The position numbers and the translations under genes were made by a program. DNA of 64,000 bases, taken from contig JADKJU010000002.1 of the NCBI GenBank assembly GCA_016720855.1, forward strand, positions 1-64,000. Direction: 5' to 3'. The notes below the pieces were generated by a model that was not told where the DNA came from, searched no databases, and saw nothing but the letters and a program-made list of their open reading frames with translations. The stretch comes from Betaproteobacteria bacterium (GTDB taxonomy: Bacteria > Pseudomonadota > Gammaproteobacteria > Burkholderiales > Usitatibacteraceae). This document shows, piece by piece, positions 34,206 to 43,476 of the stretch (position 1 is the first letter of the stretch; the number at the start of each line of letters is the position of its first letter).

Positions 34206-36161
34206 ATGACGGAAAAGCTTCGCAGGGACCTTCTCTGGCTGGCCGCCATCGCGGCGGCCTTGCTGGCGATCTATCTTCCCGGCCTGGGCAATCCGCTCGT
34301 CTTCGACGACGCCTACCTGGTGGACAGGCTGGCCGACCACCGCACGCTCAGGCTGCAGGCCCGCATGCTGTCGTACGGCAGCTTCGTGTGGCTCATGGAC
34401 CTCCTCGGCGAGGGCTGGTGGAAGCAGCGCATCGTCAACCTCCTCTTCCATTTCGGCACGGTGGTCGCGCTGGCGGGGCTCTACCGGGAAATCCTGCGCG
34501 CGATCGAGCCCCCGCCGGCCGATCCCTCGCAGCCGGGGCGCGCACCCTACGACCAGTCCCCCGCCTTCTGGGTCGCCATCGGCGTCTTCGCGCTCAATCC
34601 GGTGGCCACCTACGCCACGGCCTACCTGGTGCAGCGCTCGATCCTCATGGCGACGTTCTTCGTGGCCCTGGGCCTGTGGCTTTTCGCGCGCGGTCTGCGG
34701 CTGAAGCAGCCCCTCCTGTACGCAGCCGCGGTGGCTTCCTACGGCCTTGCCCTCGTCTCGAAGGAGCACAGCATCCTCGCGCCGCTCGCTGCCCTGCCCT
34801 TGTACATCCTCGTGGCCCGCCCGAGCGCCCGGCGCCTGCTGGCGCTGGCCGCGGTCGGCGCGGTGCTCGTCGGCGGGGCAAGCTACGGGCTGCTGTCCGC
34901 CTACGGCAACATCCTCGCCAAGCCTTTCGACGAGACTTCCGAGGTGTACCTCGCGCAGCTCGCGCAGCTGAACCCGGACGCGGCGCGCTACGCCTATCCG
35001 CTCAGCGTCATGAACCAGATGTACCTGTTCTTCCAGTACGGCCTGCGCTGGTTCCTGCCGTTCACGGAATGGATGTCCATCCAGATGCGCCCGCCGTTTC
35101 CGATCACGTGGCTCACCTTTCCGCACGTGCTCGGGATCGCGGGCTATGCCGCCGCGGTGATCACGGGTTTCTTCTGCGTGATCCGCTACCGGGACTGGCG
35201 CGCGTTTGCCGGCATCTCGGTGCTCTTCCCGGCCCTGCTCTTCGCCACCGAGTTCGGGCTCGTCTGGGTGCAGGATCCGTTCGTGCTCTACCGCAGCTAC
35301 CTCTGGGCGATCGGCGTGCCGGGCGTGGCCTTCATGTTCCTGCACGGCGCGACGCCCCGCGTGACGGGGATCGTGGCGACCGTGCTGGCCGCCTTCCTCG
35401 GGTACCAGGCGCTCGATCGCATCATTTCCATGTCGTCTCCGGAGCGCGTGTACTCCGATGCGATCGCCAAGCTCCCCGACGATCCGCGCGCGGTGGGCCG
35501 CTGGTTCCCGTACCTCAACCGCGGCAACATCTACTTCGAGCGCGAGCAGTTCGACCTCGCCACCCGCGACTTCGAATCGTCCGCCAGGCTGGGCGACGGC
35601 GGGTTCGGCACCTACAACGTCGGGTCCATCCGGTTGCTGCAAGGCAAGCCGCAGGAAGCCCTGCTCGCCTTCAACGACGCCGAGCGCCAGGGCTACAACT
35701 TGTCCAACCTGCCGTTCCAGCGCGGGATGGCGCTGCTCAACCTGGGCAAGCCGGAAGAGGCCAATGCCCAGTTCGACGCGGCGTTGAAGCTCAACCCTTC
35801 GGGCGAGGATCTGGAGGGACTTCGCCTGTATCACGGCCGGGCATCGCTGCAACTGGGACGGCCGGCCGAGGCGGTTGCGTACCTCGAACCGCTGCTCGCC
35901 GTGAATCCGCAGCACGCCGAGGGCCGGTACGTGCTCGGCATGGCCCGGATTGCCCTGGGCGACAACGCCCGCGCGCTCGAGACGCTCGGCCCGCTCTTCG
36001 CGCAAAGGCCCCCGCCCAGCGCCTACTACGCCCGCGCCCTCGCGTACCACGGCCTGAAGCGCAAGGCGCAAGCCCTGGCCGACATCGACGCCGCCATCAA
36101 GCTCGGCCTCGACAATCCCAACACGCGCCAGTGGCAGGCAAAGATCCGGGCGATGCCCTAG
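34206..36161 (+). CDS. polytopic membrane protein with C-terminal TPR repeats, putative GT-C enzyme
   Basis: In this 651-residue protein, roughly ten hydrophobic segments cover residues 10-420. About six tetratricopeptide repeats follow to the C-terminus (for example YLNRGNIYFEREQFDLATRD). The first loop carries FDDAYLVD, an acidic motif in the position used by GT-C glycosyltransferases, so a TMTC-like, lipid-linked-sugar-dependent transferase is possible. It could equally be a membrane scaffold. The ATG at 34206 is chosen at the start of the first hydrophobic segment. Longer frames upstream overlap wecB antisense. It is followed five bases later by a glycosyltransferase fusion. Confidence 0.72.
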   Translation: MTEKLRRDLLWLAAIAAALLAIYLPGLGNPLVFDDAYLVDRLADHRTLRLQARMLSYGSFVWLMDLLGEGWWKQRIVNLLFHFGTVVALAGLYREILRAIEPPPADPSQPGRAPYDQSPAFWVAIGVFALNPVATYATAYLVQRSILMATFFVALGLWLFARGLRLKQPLLYAAAVASYGLALVSKEHSILAPLAALPLYILVARPSARRLLALAAVGAVLVGGASYGLLSAYGNILAKPFDETSEVYLAQLAQLNPDAARYAYPLSVMNQMYLFFQYGLRWFLPFTEWMSIQMRPPFPITWLTFPHVLGIAGYAAAVITGFFCVIRYRDWRAFAGISVLFPALLFATEFGLVWVQDPFVLYRSYLWAIGVPGVAFMFLHGATPRVTGIVATVLAAFLGYQALDRIISMSSPERVYSDAIAKLPDDPRAVGRWFPYLNRGNIYFEREQFDLATRDFESSARLGDGGFGTYNVGSIRLLQGKPQEALLAFNDAERQGYNLSNLPFQRGMALLNLGKPEEANAQFDAALKLNPSGEDLEGLRLYHGRASLQLGRPAEAVAYLEPLLAVNPQHAEGRYVLGMARIALGDNARALETLGPLFAQRPPPSAYYARALAYHGLKRKAQALADIDAAIKLGLDNPNTRQWQAKIRAMP

Positions 36162-36166
36162 CGACG

Positions 36167-38044
36167 ATGCGTATCCTGCACATCGGCAAATACTTCGCCC
36201 CGGTTTCCGGCGGGATGGAGCGCTTCCTGGGCGACCTCGTGGGCGCGCAACGCGCGGCCGGCCACGAGGTGGCGGTGCTGGTCCACGGCGACGGCCGGAC
36301 CGATCCGGCGGGGGATCCGCCCTGGCTCATGCGCTGCCCGGTGTGGTTCCGTCTCGTCTTCGCGCCGATCAGCCCGGCCTTCCCGGCGTGGCTGCGCCGG
36401 GCCATCCGGCGCCATGCGCCCGAAGTGCTGCACCTGCACCTGCCCAACCCGAGCGCGTTCTGGGCGCTCTTCGTGCCCTCGGCCCGAAGGATTCCCTGGG
36501 TGGTGCACTGGCATTCCGACGTGGAGCCCTCGACACATCGCCTGTCGCTACGCCTGGCGTACCCCTTCTATCGCATCTTCGAACGCGCCGTGCTCGAGCG
36601 CGCCGAGTGCGTGATCGCCACCTCGCCTCCGTATCGGGACACGAGCCTTCCTTTGCGGCCGTGGCTGCACAAGTGCCGTATCGTGCCGCTGGGGCTCGAT
36701 CCGCAGCGCCTGCCGGAAGTGACGGCCGCGCAGATGCAGGGACTGTGGCAAACGCAGGGGCTACGGGCCCTCGCGGTCGGCCGCCTCACGTATTACAAGG
36801 GCTTCGAGACGGTCGTGCGCGCCGCGCTGGCGGCGAAGGACGTGGAACTGGTGATCGTCGGCGAGGGCGAGGAGCGCGCGGGGCTGGAGCGCCTGCTCGC
36901 GCGATCCGGCCGTCCGGCGCGCATCCGCCTGGCCGGCGAGGTGGGCGACGAAACGCTTTGCCGACTGATGGCCTCATGCGATGTCCTGTGCCTTCCGTCC
37001 CTGGAGCGCACCGAGGCCTTCGGTGTCGTCCTGCTCGAGGCGATGCGCTATGCGAAGCCGTTGCTGGTGAGCGATTTCGCGGGCAGCGGCTTCACCTGGG
37101 TTGCGCGGCGGGACCACAACGCCATCCTCGCGGCCACGCAGGATGCGGTCGCCTGGCGGGAGGCTCTTGAAGGCCTGGCCCGGGATCCGGGACGGCGCGA
37201 AACGCTCGGCCGGGCCGGCGCGGAACGCTTCCATCGCGAATTCACGATCGCCAACGTCGCCTCGCAAGTGGACCGCGCCTACGTCCAGGCGCTCGACGTG
37301 CCGGACGACCGGTTCGAGCCGGCCTCGCGGCCTGCGCACGCCGGGAAGCATGGCGGCCCGGATCGCCTGCTCGTGGTCATGCCCGCGCTCAACGAGGCCG
37401 ATTGCATCGCCCGGGTGATCGCCGGGGCCCGCGTTCACGAGGGCGTCGATGTGCTGGTCGTGGACGACGGCAGCACGGACGACACGGCCGCGATCGCGCG
37501 CGCGAGCGGCGCGACGGTCCTGCGCGCGCCGCTCTGGCAGGGGGCGTGGGGAGCGATCCAGACGGGCCTTCGATACGCGGTGCGCCACGGCTACGCCGGC
37601 GTGGTCACGATGGATGCCGATGGCCAGCACCAGCCGGAGGACCTGCCGCGCCTGCGGCAGGCCGCCCGGGATGCCGACGTGGTCATCGCCGCCTGCCCGT
37701 CCCGGGGCAGCGCCTTGCGCTACTTCGCCTGGGCCTACTTCAAGTTCCTCACCGGGCTGCGGATCGAGGACCTCACGTCGGGCTTCCGCTACTACAACGC
37801 GCAGGCCTGCCGCCTCCTCGCGATGGAGGAAGCGACGCTGCTGGACTACCAGGACATCGGCGTGCTCCTGCTGCTACGCCATGCGAACCTGAGGATCGCG
37901 GAAATCCCCGTCGCCATGAACCGGCGCGTGAGCGGGGCCTCGCGCGTTTTCTTCTCGTGGTGGACGGTGGGCAGGTACATGCTGGAGACTTCGCTGCTCT
38001 GCCTGGCCCGCTGGAACCGCGGACCCGGCGCTCAAGTGCGCTAG
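36167..38044 (+). CDS. fusion: GT4 + GT2 glycosyltransferases
   Basis: This 625-residue protein has a GT4 enzyme at residues 1 to about 375: HIGKYFAPVSGGMERF at the N-terminus, GRLTYYKGFE, and LPSLERTEAFGVVLLEAM with the donor-binding Glu. A GT2 enzyme follows from about 395: VVMPALNEAD, VVDDGSTDDT, MDADGQHQPED. The second half resembles polyprenyl-phosphate sugar synthases but lacks the C-terminal membrane helices. The next gene encodes a DUF2304 membrane protein, which often accompanies such GT2 domains and may anchor it. The fusion implies two consecutive sugar additions. Confidence 0.87.
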   Translation: MRILHIGKYFAPVSGGMERFLGDLVGAQRAAGHEVAVLVHGDGRTDPAGDPPWLMRCPVWFRLVFAPISPAFPAWLRRAIRRHAPEVLHLHLPNPSAFWALFVPSARRIPWVVHWHSDVEPSTHRLSLRLAYPFYRIFERAVLERAECVIATSPPYRDTSLPLRPWLHKCRIVPLGLDPQRLPEVTAAQMQGLWQTQGLRALAVGRLTYYKGFETVVRAALAAKDVELVIVGEGEERAGLERLLARSGRPARIRLAGEVGDETLCRLMASCDVLCLPSLERTEAFGVVLLEAMRYAKPLLVSDFAGSGFTWVARRDHNAILAATQDAVAWREALEGLARDPGRRETLGRAGAERFHREFTIANVASQVDRAYVQALDVPDDRFEPASRPAHAGKHGGPDRLLVVMPALNEADCIARVIAGARVHEGVDVLVVDDGSTDDTAAIARASGATVLRAPLWQGAWGAIQTGLRYAVRHGYAGVVTMDADGQHQPEDLPRLRQAARDADVVIAACPSRGSALRYFAWAYFKFLTGLRIEDLTSGFRYYNAQACRLLAMEEATLLDYQDIGVLLLLRHANLRIAEIPVAMNRRVSGASRVFFSWWTVGRYMLETSLLCLARWNRGPGAQVR

Positions 38045-38083
38045 AACCGGCACAATCGACAACCCTTTCCGGCCCAAACGCGA

Positions 38084-38440
38084 ATGCAGACCTTCCACCT
38101 TGCCGTCATGATCCTCGGAATCGGGCTGGCGATCGGCATCCTCCTCCTGGTTCGCCGCGACCATCTCTACATCCGCCAGGGCATGTTCTGGATCCTGGTC
38201 GCCGGTGTGTCGTTCCTCTTCGGCGTCTGGCCGTCCGTCATCGATGCGCTCGGCAAGATCTTCGGGATCGCCTATCCGCCCACCCTGCTGCTGCTCGGGG
38301 CCATCGTCGTGCTGGTGGTGAAGGCGCTCCTGGGCGACATCGCCCTCACCAAGGTGAGCCGCGACTTGAGGCGCCTGAACCAGAGAATCGCGCTGCTCGA
38401 GACGGAATGCCCGCCGCGGGAATCCGATTCCCCGAAGTAG
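38084..38440 (+). CDS. DUF2304 membrane protein
   Basis: This 118-residue protein has three hydrophobic helices and a short charged C-terminal tail of coiled-coil character (RRLNQRIALLETE). DUF2304 proteins are regularly encoded next to polyprenyl-phosphate GT2 glycosyltransferases, and here the gene follows one by 39 bases. A membrane-anchor or subunit role is likely (inference). The biochemical function of the family is not established. Confidence 0.78.
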   Translation: MQTFHLAVMILGIGLAIGILLLVRRDHLYIRQGMFWILVAGVSFLFGVWPSVIDALGKIFGIAYPPTLLLLGAIVVLVVKALLGDIALTKVSRDLRRLNQRIALLETECPPRESDSPK

Positions 38441-38473
38441 GGCCGCGCCCGCCGACCCGCCGCTCCGAACCGC

Positions 38474-38971
38474 ATGCCCGACGAACCCGTCGTTTTCACC
38501 GTCCGCTACGCGAAGGACCACTGCCTCGCCACCGCCTGGCGCTTCTGGCAGCGGCGCCTGGGCAAGCGCTATGCGGTCGAGGTGGTGATTGGCGTGGGGC
38601 TCATCGCCCTCGCCACGCAGGGCCCGTACCGGTGGCTGGAAATCGGGCTCATGGTGGCGGTGGGCCTCTTCGCCGTCCTGGGCGTCGCGATCTTCCTCAT
38701 CCACTGGCAGCGCGCGCTGGCGGGGCTCGCCGCACTCGACCCGCCCGAGAGCACCTGGACGCTCACCGAGGAGACCATCGCGCAGAAGAGCAATCTGGGC
38801 GACAGCGCCATCGCCTGGGAGGCGCTGCTCGGAGTGTGGCGCTTCGACAACCTCTGGCTGCTCGTCTGGGGCCGGGACGTCTACAGCACCATCCCCATCG
38901 GCCAACTGCCGATCGAAGCCCGCAAGATGATCGAGCGGCGCGTGAAGGAAACGGGCGGCGTGGTTCGCTAG
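38474..38971 (+). CDS. YcxB-like membrane protein
   Basis: This 165-residue protein has two hydrophobic helices (about 38-55 and 58-78) followed by a small cytoplasmic beta domain with WTLTEETIAQKSNLGDSAIAW, the YcxB C-terminal pattern. Function is unknown. These proteins look like membrane-tethered PH-like domains. It is co-oriented with the DUF2304 gene 33 bases upstream and may belong to the same transcript. It ends where the FAH-gene remnant begins. Confidence 0.62.
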   Translation: MPDEPVVFTVRYAKDHCLATAWRFWQRRLGKRYAVEVVIGVGLIALATQGPYRWLEIGLMVAVGLFAVLGVAIFLIHWQRALAGLAALDPPESTWTLTEETIAQKSNLGDSAIAWEALLGVWRFDNLWLLVWGRDVYSTIPIGQLPIEARKMIERRVKETGGVVR

Positions 38972-38983
38972 CGGTGCCCCTGT

Positions 38984-39043
38984 TCGAAGCGGTTGGCCAG
39001 TTCTCCGATCCCCACGATCGACACCGCGACGTCGCTGCCGGGC
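38984..39043 (-). repeat. remnant copy of the FAH-family gene 3' end
   Basis: Sixty bases match 40375-40434, the true 3' end of the FAH-family gene, at 58 positions and in the same orientation. In frame the remnant reads GSDVAVSIVGIGELANRFEQGHR before a stop; the intact gene ends GELANRFE. Similarity fades within about seven bases on the upstream side. The two copies bracket the frameshifted methyltransferase gene. Confidence 0.85.
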
Positions 39044-39150
39044 CTCGTCGTTGCCATGGTCCGCAAAATCCACTCGAGTCCGACGGGCTGCCAAATCGAT
39101 CGCGCCGAAAGCCCGCGTCCCGCGAGCGGGCCAAGCAGTCGATCCTGCCG

Positions 39151-40328
39151 TCAGCGCCTGCGCATCACGACAAGATCGTGAGTGAATATGTACCCTGGAA
39201 CGATGGCGACGATTTCAAACCATCGAGACCAATGGGACTTGATGTAACGCCCGGAATGAAACACGTTGACGTATTCCTCGGCGGCTTCCACGGCGCCATC
39301 CAATTGATCATTCTTGCTTACCTCGAATATTCCAGCCTCATTCACGATATCTCGAAGACTCGCGAATTGCGCAGGATCCAGACCCGCGAAATCGATCGCG
39401 GTCTGACCATGAGTCGTCATGAGCAGTATCCCGCCGGGTTGCGTGACCCGACGCAGCTCCTGGAGCCACAGATCCTGAAGATCCGATCGAAAGTGCGTGA
39501 AGACGGACACGCCGTAGATGAGTTCAAATGCTCCGTCCGGGAAAGGCAGGGGGGGGTCATCGGCGAGAGGACATACCGGCCCGCCAGATGTTCGCTGCAC
39601 CAGTTGACATTCTCGCCGTCGACGTCGCAGCCGGTGAACGCGCCGGCGCGTGAGCGTGGAACGTACCTCGCGAGGCGCCCGCAGCCGGAGCCCCAATCGA
39701 GCACGGATGCGAAGGTTTCAAATCCCCTACCCGTGAAAGCATGAAGGGCCTTGCACAGGCGGAAGAAATCAGTCGCCCCTCCGAGAAGAAACCCTTTCTC
39801 GTCGTCGTTGCCGATGACCCGAAACCGCTGCGCGGACGCGGGAACAGGTTGTTCGAGAGCAGGGTCAAACTGGAACCACGACCGCTTGAGCTTTCGGGGC
39901 AGCCTTTCCGCGGGGTTCAGGTAACCGAGTTCAAGGCAACCGTTCCTGAACACCTCGCCCTGCTTTGCCGCCACCTCGCAGAAGAACCCACTCGCGTCGG
40001 ATTCTTCCCGGTTCCAGAACTTCGCTCCCACGTCCAGCCGCGGCAGGCGAACTCGGCTGACATCGAAATCGCGCTCGTTCCATTGAAACCTCGGGGAAGC
40101 GCTGACAAAGCGCCCCATCGGAGGAAATGCCCATCCTTCCAGGACAATCCGGCAGTCGCTCACTTCCAGGCGATCGATAAACCAGGGTTCGCCAGCCAAC
40201 ACTCTGAGCCGGTTGGCCTTCGCAACGTCTCGTGAAAGGAATCTTTTCGATGCATCGCGAGCTTGCCGAAGGCTGCTCATCGTGCCGGGAGCAAGCTTGT
40301 TGGCGAGTCGGAGGAAGGAGCGTTTCAT
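39151..40328 (-). pseudogene. frameshifted SAM-dependent methyltransferase
   Basis: Two overlapping frames make one protein. The first (from 40328) contains a long N-terminal region and motif I VLDWGSGCGRLARYV. The second (ending at 39151) supplies the rest, with LPFPDGAFELIYGVSVFTHF and QPGGILLMTTHG. They meet at a run of eight G on the plus strand (39549-39556; C8 on the coding strand). Adding one C, or removing two, would join them. This could be a real inactivation, slipped-strand phase variation or a sequencing error. Composition is foreign for this window (28 of 60 bases G/C at 39181-39240). With the flanking 60-base duplication this suggests a recent insertion. Confidence 0.75.
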
Positions 40329-40370
40329 TTTTCTTCGAGATCGTGGCCGGTCGGTTGCCGAAGGCGCCCT

Positions 40371-41138
40371 TCACTCGAAGCGGTTGGCCAGTTCCCCGAT
40401 CCCCTCGATCGACACCGCGACGTCGCTGCCGGGCTTCATCGAACCCACGCCCACGGAGGTGCCGCAGCAGATCACGTCGCCGGGCTCGAAGGTGAGGTCC
40501 TGCGAGATGAGCGACACCAGCTTCGCCGGCGGGAAGAACATGTCGGACGCGGAATAATTCTGGCGCTCCTGGCCATTGAGCACCGTGCGGATCACGAGCG
40601 CCGAGGGATCCAGCCCCGTGGCGACCACCGGCCCGAACACGCCGAAGGTGTCGAAGCTCTTCGAGCGCGACCACTGGTCGAAGCTCGCGTCCTTCTTGAG
40701 CAGCTCCACCGCGGTGACGTCGTTGATGCAGGTGTAGCCGAAGATGTGCGCGGGCGCATCGGCCTCGCTCACGCGGCAGGCGCGCTTGCCGATCACGATG
40801 CCCAGCTCGCCCTCGTAGATCACCTTGCCGGCGTAGGAGGCGGGCACGCGGATCGGCTGCCCACCGGGGTGAAAGCTGCTGTTCGCCTTGAGGAACCACA
40901 GCGGCTCCGGCGGCGTGGCCTGGCCCAGCTTCCCGGCGAGCGCGCGATAGTTGTTCCACAGCGCCACCATCTTCGAGGGCACGCACGGCGTCAGGAGCTT
41001 CACGGCGGCGAGCGGCACCGTCGCGCCGGTCGCGCGCGGCGAGGAAAACAGGTCGCCCTCATGGACGCGGATGGTGTCGCCTTCGAGCGCGCCGAACTGC
41101 GCGCGCGCCTCGTGTTCGAATCGGATCCAGCGGGTCAT
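40371..41138 (-). CDS. fumarylacetoacetate hydrolase-family protein
   Basis: This 255-residue single-domain FAH protein has the metal-binding acidic set Glu109, Glu111 (YEGELGIVIG) and Asp140 (CINDVTA), plus the C-terminal GDVICCGTSVGVG. The family hydrolyses or decarboxylates 2-oxo acids and acylpyruvates in aromatic degradation. No pathway neighbour is present to fix the substrate. Its last 60 bases are duplicated 1.4 kb downstream beyond the frameshifted methyltransferase. Confidence 0.88.
   Translation of the reverse strand: MTRWIRFEHEARAQFGALEGDTIRVHEGDLFSSPRATGATVPLAAVKLLTPCVPSKMVALWNNYRALAGKLGQATPPEPLWFLKANSSFHPGGQPIRVPASYAGKVIYEGELGIVIGKRACRVSEADAPAHIFGYTCINDVTAVELLKKDASFDQWSRSKSFDTFGVFGPVVATGLDPSALVIRTVLNGQERQNYSASDMFFPPAKLVSLISQDLTFEPGDVICCGTSVGVGSMKPGSDVAVSIEGIGELANRFE
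40375..40434 (-). repeat. right copy of the 60-base direct repeat (FAH gene 3' end)
   Basis: This is the functional copy of the repeat described at 38984-39043 (58 of 60 identical). The insert between the copies is about 1.33 kb and holds only the methyltransferase gene. The arrangement resembles integration into a gene 3' end that regenerates the end of the target gene, but no integrase is present. Confidence 0.8.
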
Positions 41139-41232
41139 AGGCTCATCTCCAGTTCAGGTGGTACTCCATCCCGGACCCGAAGCCCGCCTGCGGAAATCGG
41201 CGGGCAATCGGCGTTCATCGGCGTCTTCCGCC

Positions 41233-42282
41233 TTACCCCGCCGCAGGCCCCACCGCCGTCGCGAGGAGCCGCCTGCCGTCCGGACTCACGATCGCCACGA
41301 TGGTATCGCCCGCCACGATGGCCGTTTCCGGCGCGGGGTTGAAATTCCAGCGCGATTGCGCGTCGCGGATCGCCACCAGCAGCCACTCCTGCCGCCTCCC
41401 GAGGGCCTCGACCGTCATCGCGTCCGCACCCTGCGGCACCACGACTTCCTCCACGCGCAGGTTGTCGGCGGTGTGCAGCATCATGTCCATGAGGTTCACC
41501 GCGTTGGGCCGAAGCATCGCCGAGGCGATGCGCAGTCCGCCGGTGAAGTCCGGCGAGACAATTTCGTCCGCGCCCGCGCGGCGCGTCTTGTCCACGTTGC
41601 GGCGGTCGTGCACGCGGGCCACCACGCGCGCGGCGGGGTTCAGTTGCTTGGTCGAGAGGCTCACCACGAGATTCTTCGAGTCGTCGCCCGTGACCGCGAA
41701 CACGCCCGCCGCCCTTGCCACGCCGGCCCGCACCAGCAGGTCGTCGTCGGCCGCATCGCCATGCAGCCGGATCCGGTGCCCGGTGCGCTCCTCGTGGGAC
41801 TCGAGGGTTTGCGCGTTCGCGTCGATCACGACGAAATCGCGCCGGGTCTTGAGCAGCTCGTCGGCCACGTAGCCACCCACACGCCCGATGCCGCAGACGA
41901 TGTAGTGCCCGCTCATGGCGGAAATGGTGTGCTCCATGCGGCGCCTCCGGTAGGCCTGGTTCAGGTTGGTTTCGAGGATGAAGGCGGTGAAGGTGGAAAA
42001 GAGGTACCAGGTCCCCCCGATGCCGAAGAGCGCCACCGTCATCGTGAAGAGCCTCCCCCCGGTTCCCTTCGCGGCCTCGACGGTCTCCGTGAAGCCGAGC
42101 GTCGTGACGACGTTGAAGGTCATGTAGAGCGCGTCCATGGTCGACGCCTGCCACCCGGATATTGCGAGGTAGCCCAGCGTGCCGAGCGCGTGCACGAGGA
42201 TCAGGAACAGGAACCCGCCCCGCAGCTTCGGGTAGTACGGGCTTTCGCGAAAGATCTGGAGAAGGGTGAACAGGGGACGCAC
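41233..42282 (-). CDS. two-helix ion channel with RCK (TrkA-N/TrkA-C) domains
   Basis: In this 349-residue protein, two membrane helices (about 22-42 and 78-105) flank a pore loop. A TrkA-N NAD-binding domain (GHYIVCGIGRVGGYV, from about residue 125) and a TrkA-C domain follow. The layout is that of MthK-like potassium channels gated by a cytosolic RCK ring. The selectivity-filter position reads TTLGFTE instead of the usual TVGYGD, so ion selectivity is uncertain. A GTG start is used. It is separated by 94 bases from the FAH gene. Confidence 0.85.
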   Translation of the reverse strand: MRPLFTLLQIFRESPYYPKLRGGFLFLILVHALGTLGYLAISGWQASTMDALYMTFNVVTTLGFTETVEAAKGTGGRLFTMTVALFGIGGTWYLFSTFTAFILETNLNQAYRRRRMEHTISAMSGHYIVCGIGRVGGYVADELLKTRRDFVVIDANAQTLESHEERTGHRIRLHGDAADDDLLVRAGVARAAGVFAVTGDDSKNLVVSLSTKQLNPAARVVARVHDRRNVDKTRRAGADEIVSPDFTGGLRIASAMLRPNAVNLMDMMLHTADNLRVEEVVVPQGADAMTVEALGRRQEWLLVAIRDAQSRWNFNPAPETAIVAGDTIVAIVSPDGRRLLATAVGPAAG

Positions 42283-42358
42283 TCCGGCGAGCTTCCATTA
42301 AGCTGGGAAGATTCCCGCCGACTCCTGACGCGGATCAAACTCCCCGCGTGGCGTACCG

Positions 42359-43330
42359 CTAATCCCAGTGCCCGGCGACGATCCCCTCGATACGGTCCAT
42401 CATCGGCGCGGTGATCCGCGGCACCACCTCCAGCGCCATCAGGTTCTCCTTCACCTGCTCGACGCGCGAGGCGCCCGTGATGACGGAGGAGACGTGCGGG
42501 TTCTTGGCGCACCAGGCGATGGCGAGCTGGGAAAGCGTGCAGCCCAGCTCCTTCGCAACGTGCTCCAGCGAGTCCACCACGGCATTTCGCTTCGCGTCCG
42601 TGAGTTCCGGGACGAGGAAACTCATGCGCGGGATGGCGCCGCGGCTGTCCTTCGGGACGCCGCCGCGGTACTTGCCCGTAAGCAGCCCCGAGGCGAGCGG
42701 GCTCCACGTGGTGAGGCCCAGCCCGATGTCGTGGTAGAGGTGGCGGTACTCGCTTTCCACGCGCTTCCTGTGGAACAGGTTGTACTGCGGCTGCTCGACG
42801 ACGGGCTTGGCCAGGTGGTGCCGCTCGGCGATCTGCCACGCGGCCATGATCTCGGAGGCGCTCCACTCGGAGGTGCCCCAGTAGAGGGCCTTGCCCTGCC
42901 TGATCATGTCGTGCATCGCCCACACCGTCTCCTCGATGGGCGTCTCCGGGTCCGGCCGGTGGCAGTACACGAGATCCACGTGGTCGAGCTGCAGGCGCTT
43001 GAGCGAGGCGTCGATCGCCTGCATCAGGTACTTGCGGTTGAGCGTGTTCTTCGCGTTGGGGCCGTCGGTGATGCCCCAGAAGAATTTGGTCGAGACCACG
43101 AACTTCAGGCGTGGCCAGGCGAGCTTCTTCAGCACTTCCCCCATGATGCGTTCGCTCTCGCCCGCGGCGTACACCTCGGCGTTGTCGAAGAAGTTGACGC
43201 CCAGGTCCCACGCGGCGGCCATGCATTCGCCGGCGGCCTTCGCGTCGAGCTGGTTGCCGTAGGTCACCCAAGAGCCGAAGGAAAGCTCGCTCACCTTGAG
43301 GCCCGAGCGGCCGAGTCGCTTGTAGTTCAT
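42359..43330 (-). CDS. aldo/keto reductase
   Basis: This 323-residue TIM-barrel oxidoreductase starts at [10 protein letters not shown]. An in-frame ATG 11 codons earlier has no better ribosome-binding site. The catalytic tetrad is visible: Asp49 and Tyr54 in FFDNAEVY, the Lys in STKFFW and the His in VYCHRPD. Sequence character ([18 protein letters not shown]) is close to the YghZ and potassium-channel beta-subunit-like AKR branch, which reduces aldehydes with NADPH. The neighbouring channel-like gene is suggestive, but no direct link is shown. Confidence 0.9.
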   Translation of the reverse strand: MNYKRLGRSGLKVSELSFGSWVTYGNQLDAKAAGECMAAAWDLGVNFFDNAEVYAAGESERIMGEVLKKLAWPRLKFVVSTKFFWGITDGPNAKNTLNRKYLMQAIDASLKRLQLDHVDLVYCHRPDPETPIEETVWAMHDMIRQGKALYWGTSEWSASEIMAAWQIAERHHLAKPVVEQPQYNLFHRKRVESEYRHLYHDIGLGLTTWSPLASGLLTGKYRGGVPKDSRGAIPRMSFLVPELTDAKRNAVVDSLEHVAKELGCTLSQLAIAWCAKNPHVSSVITGASRVEQVKENLMALEVVPRITAPMMDRIEGIVAGHWD

Positions 43331-43476
43331 CGTTGAAGGCGCCTTGCAGTGGGAAGTTTTCATTATCAGGGATTCCCGGGCGGTCGGCTTTCCAAGCCCG
43401 TCAAGTGCCCCCCGCGACCGGGCGCTTTCCGCCTGCTGCCGGCCTCCCCCGTGCGTTCAGGCAGACCCTGCGGGAC

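Noticed and set aside
34187..38044. 1285-codon plus-strand frame as a giant protein
   Set aside because: Its first half is an out-of-frame reading of the TPR membrane protein. The glycosyltransferase fusion starts at 36167.
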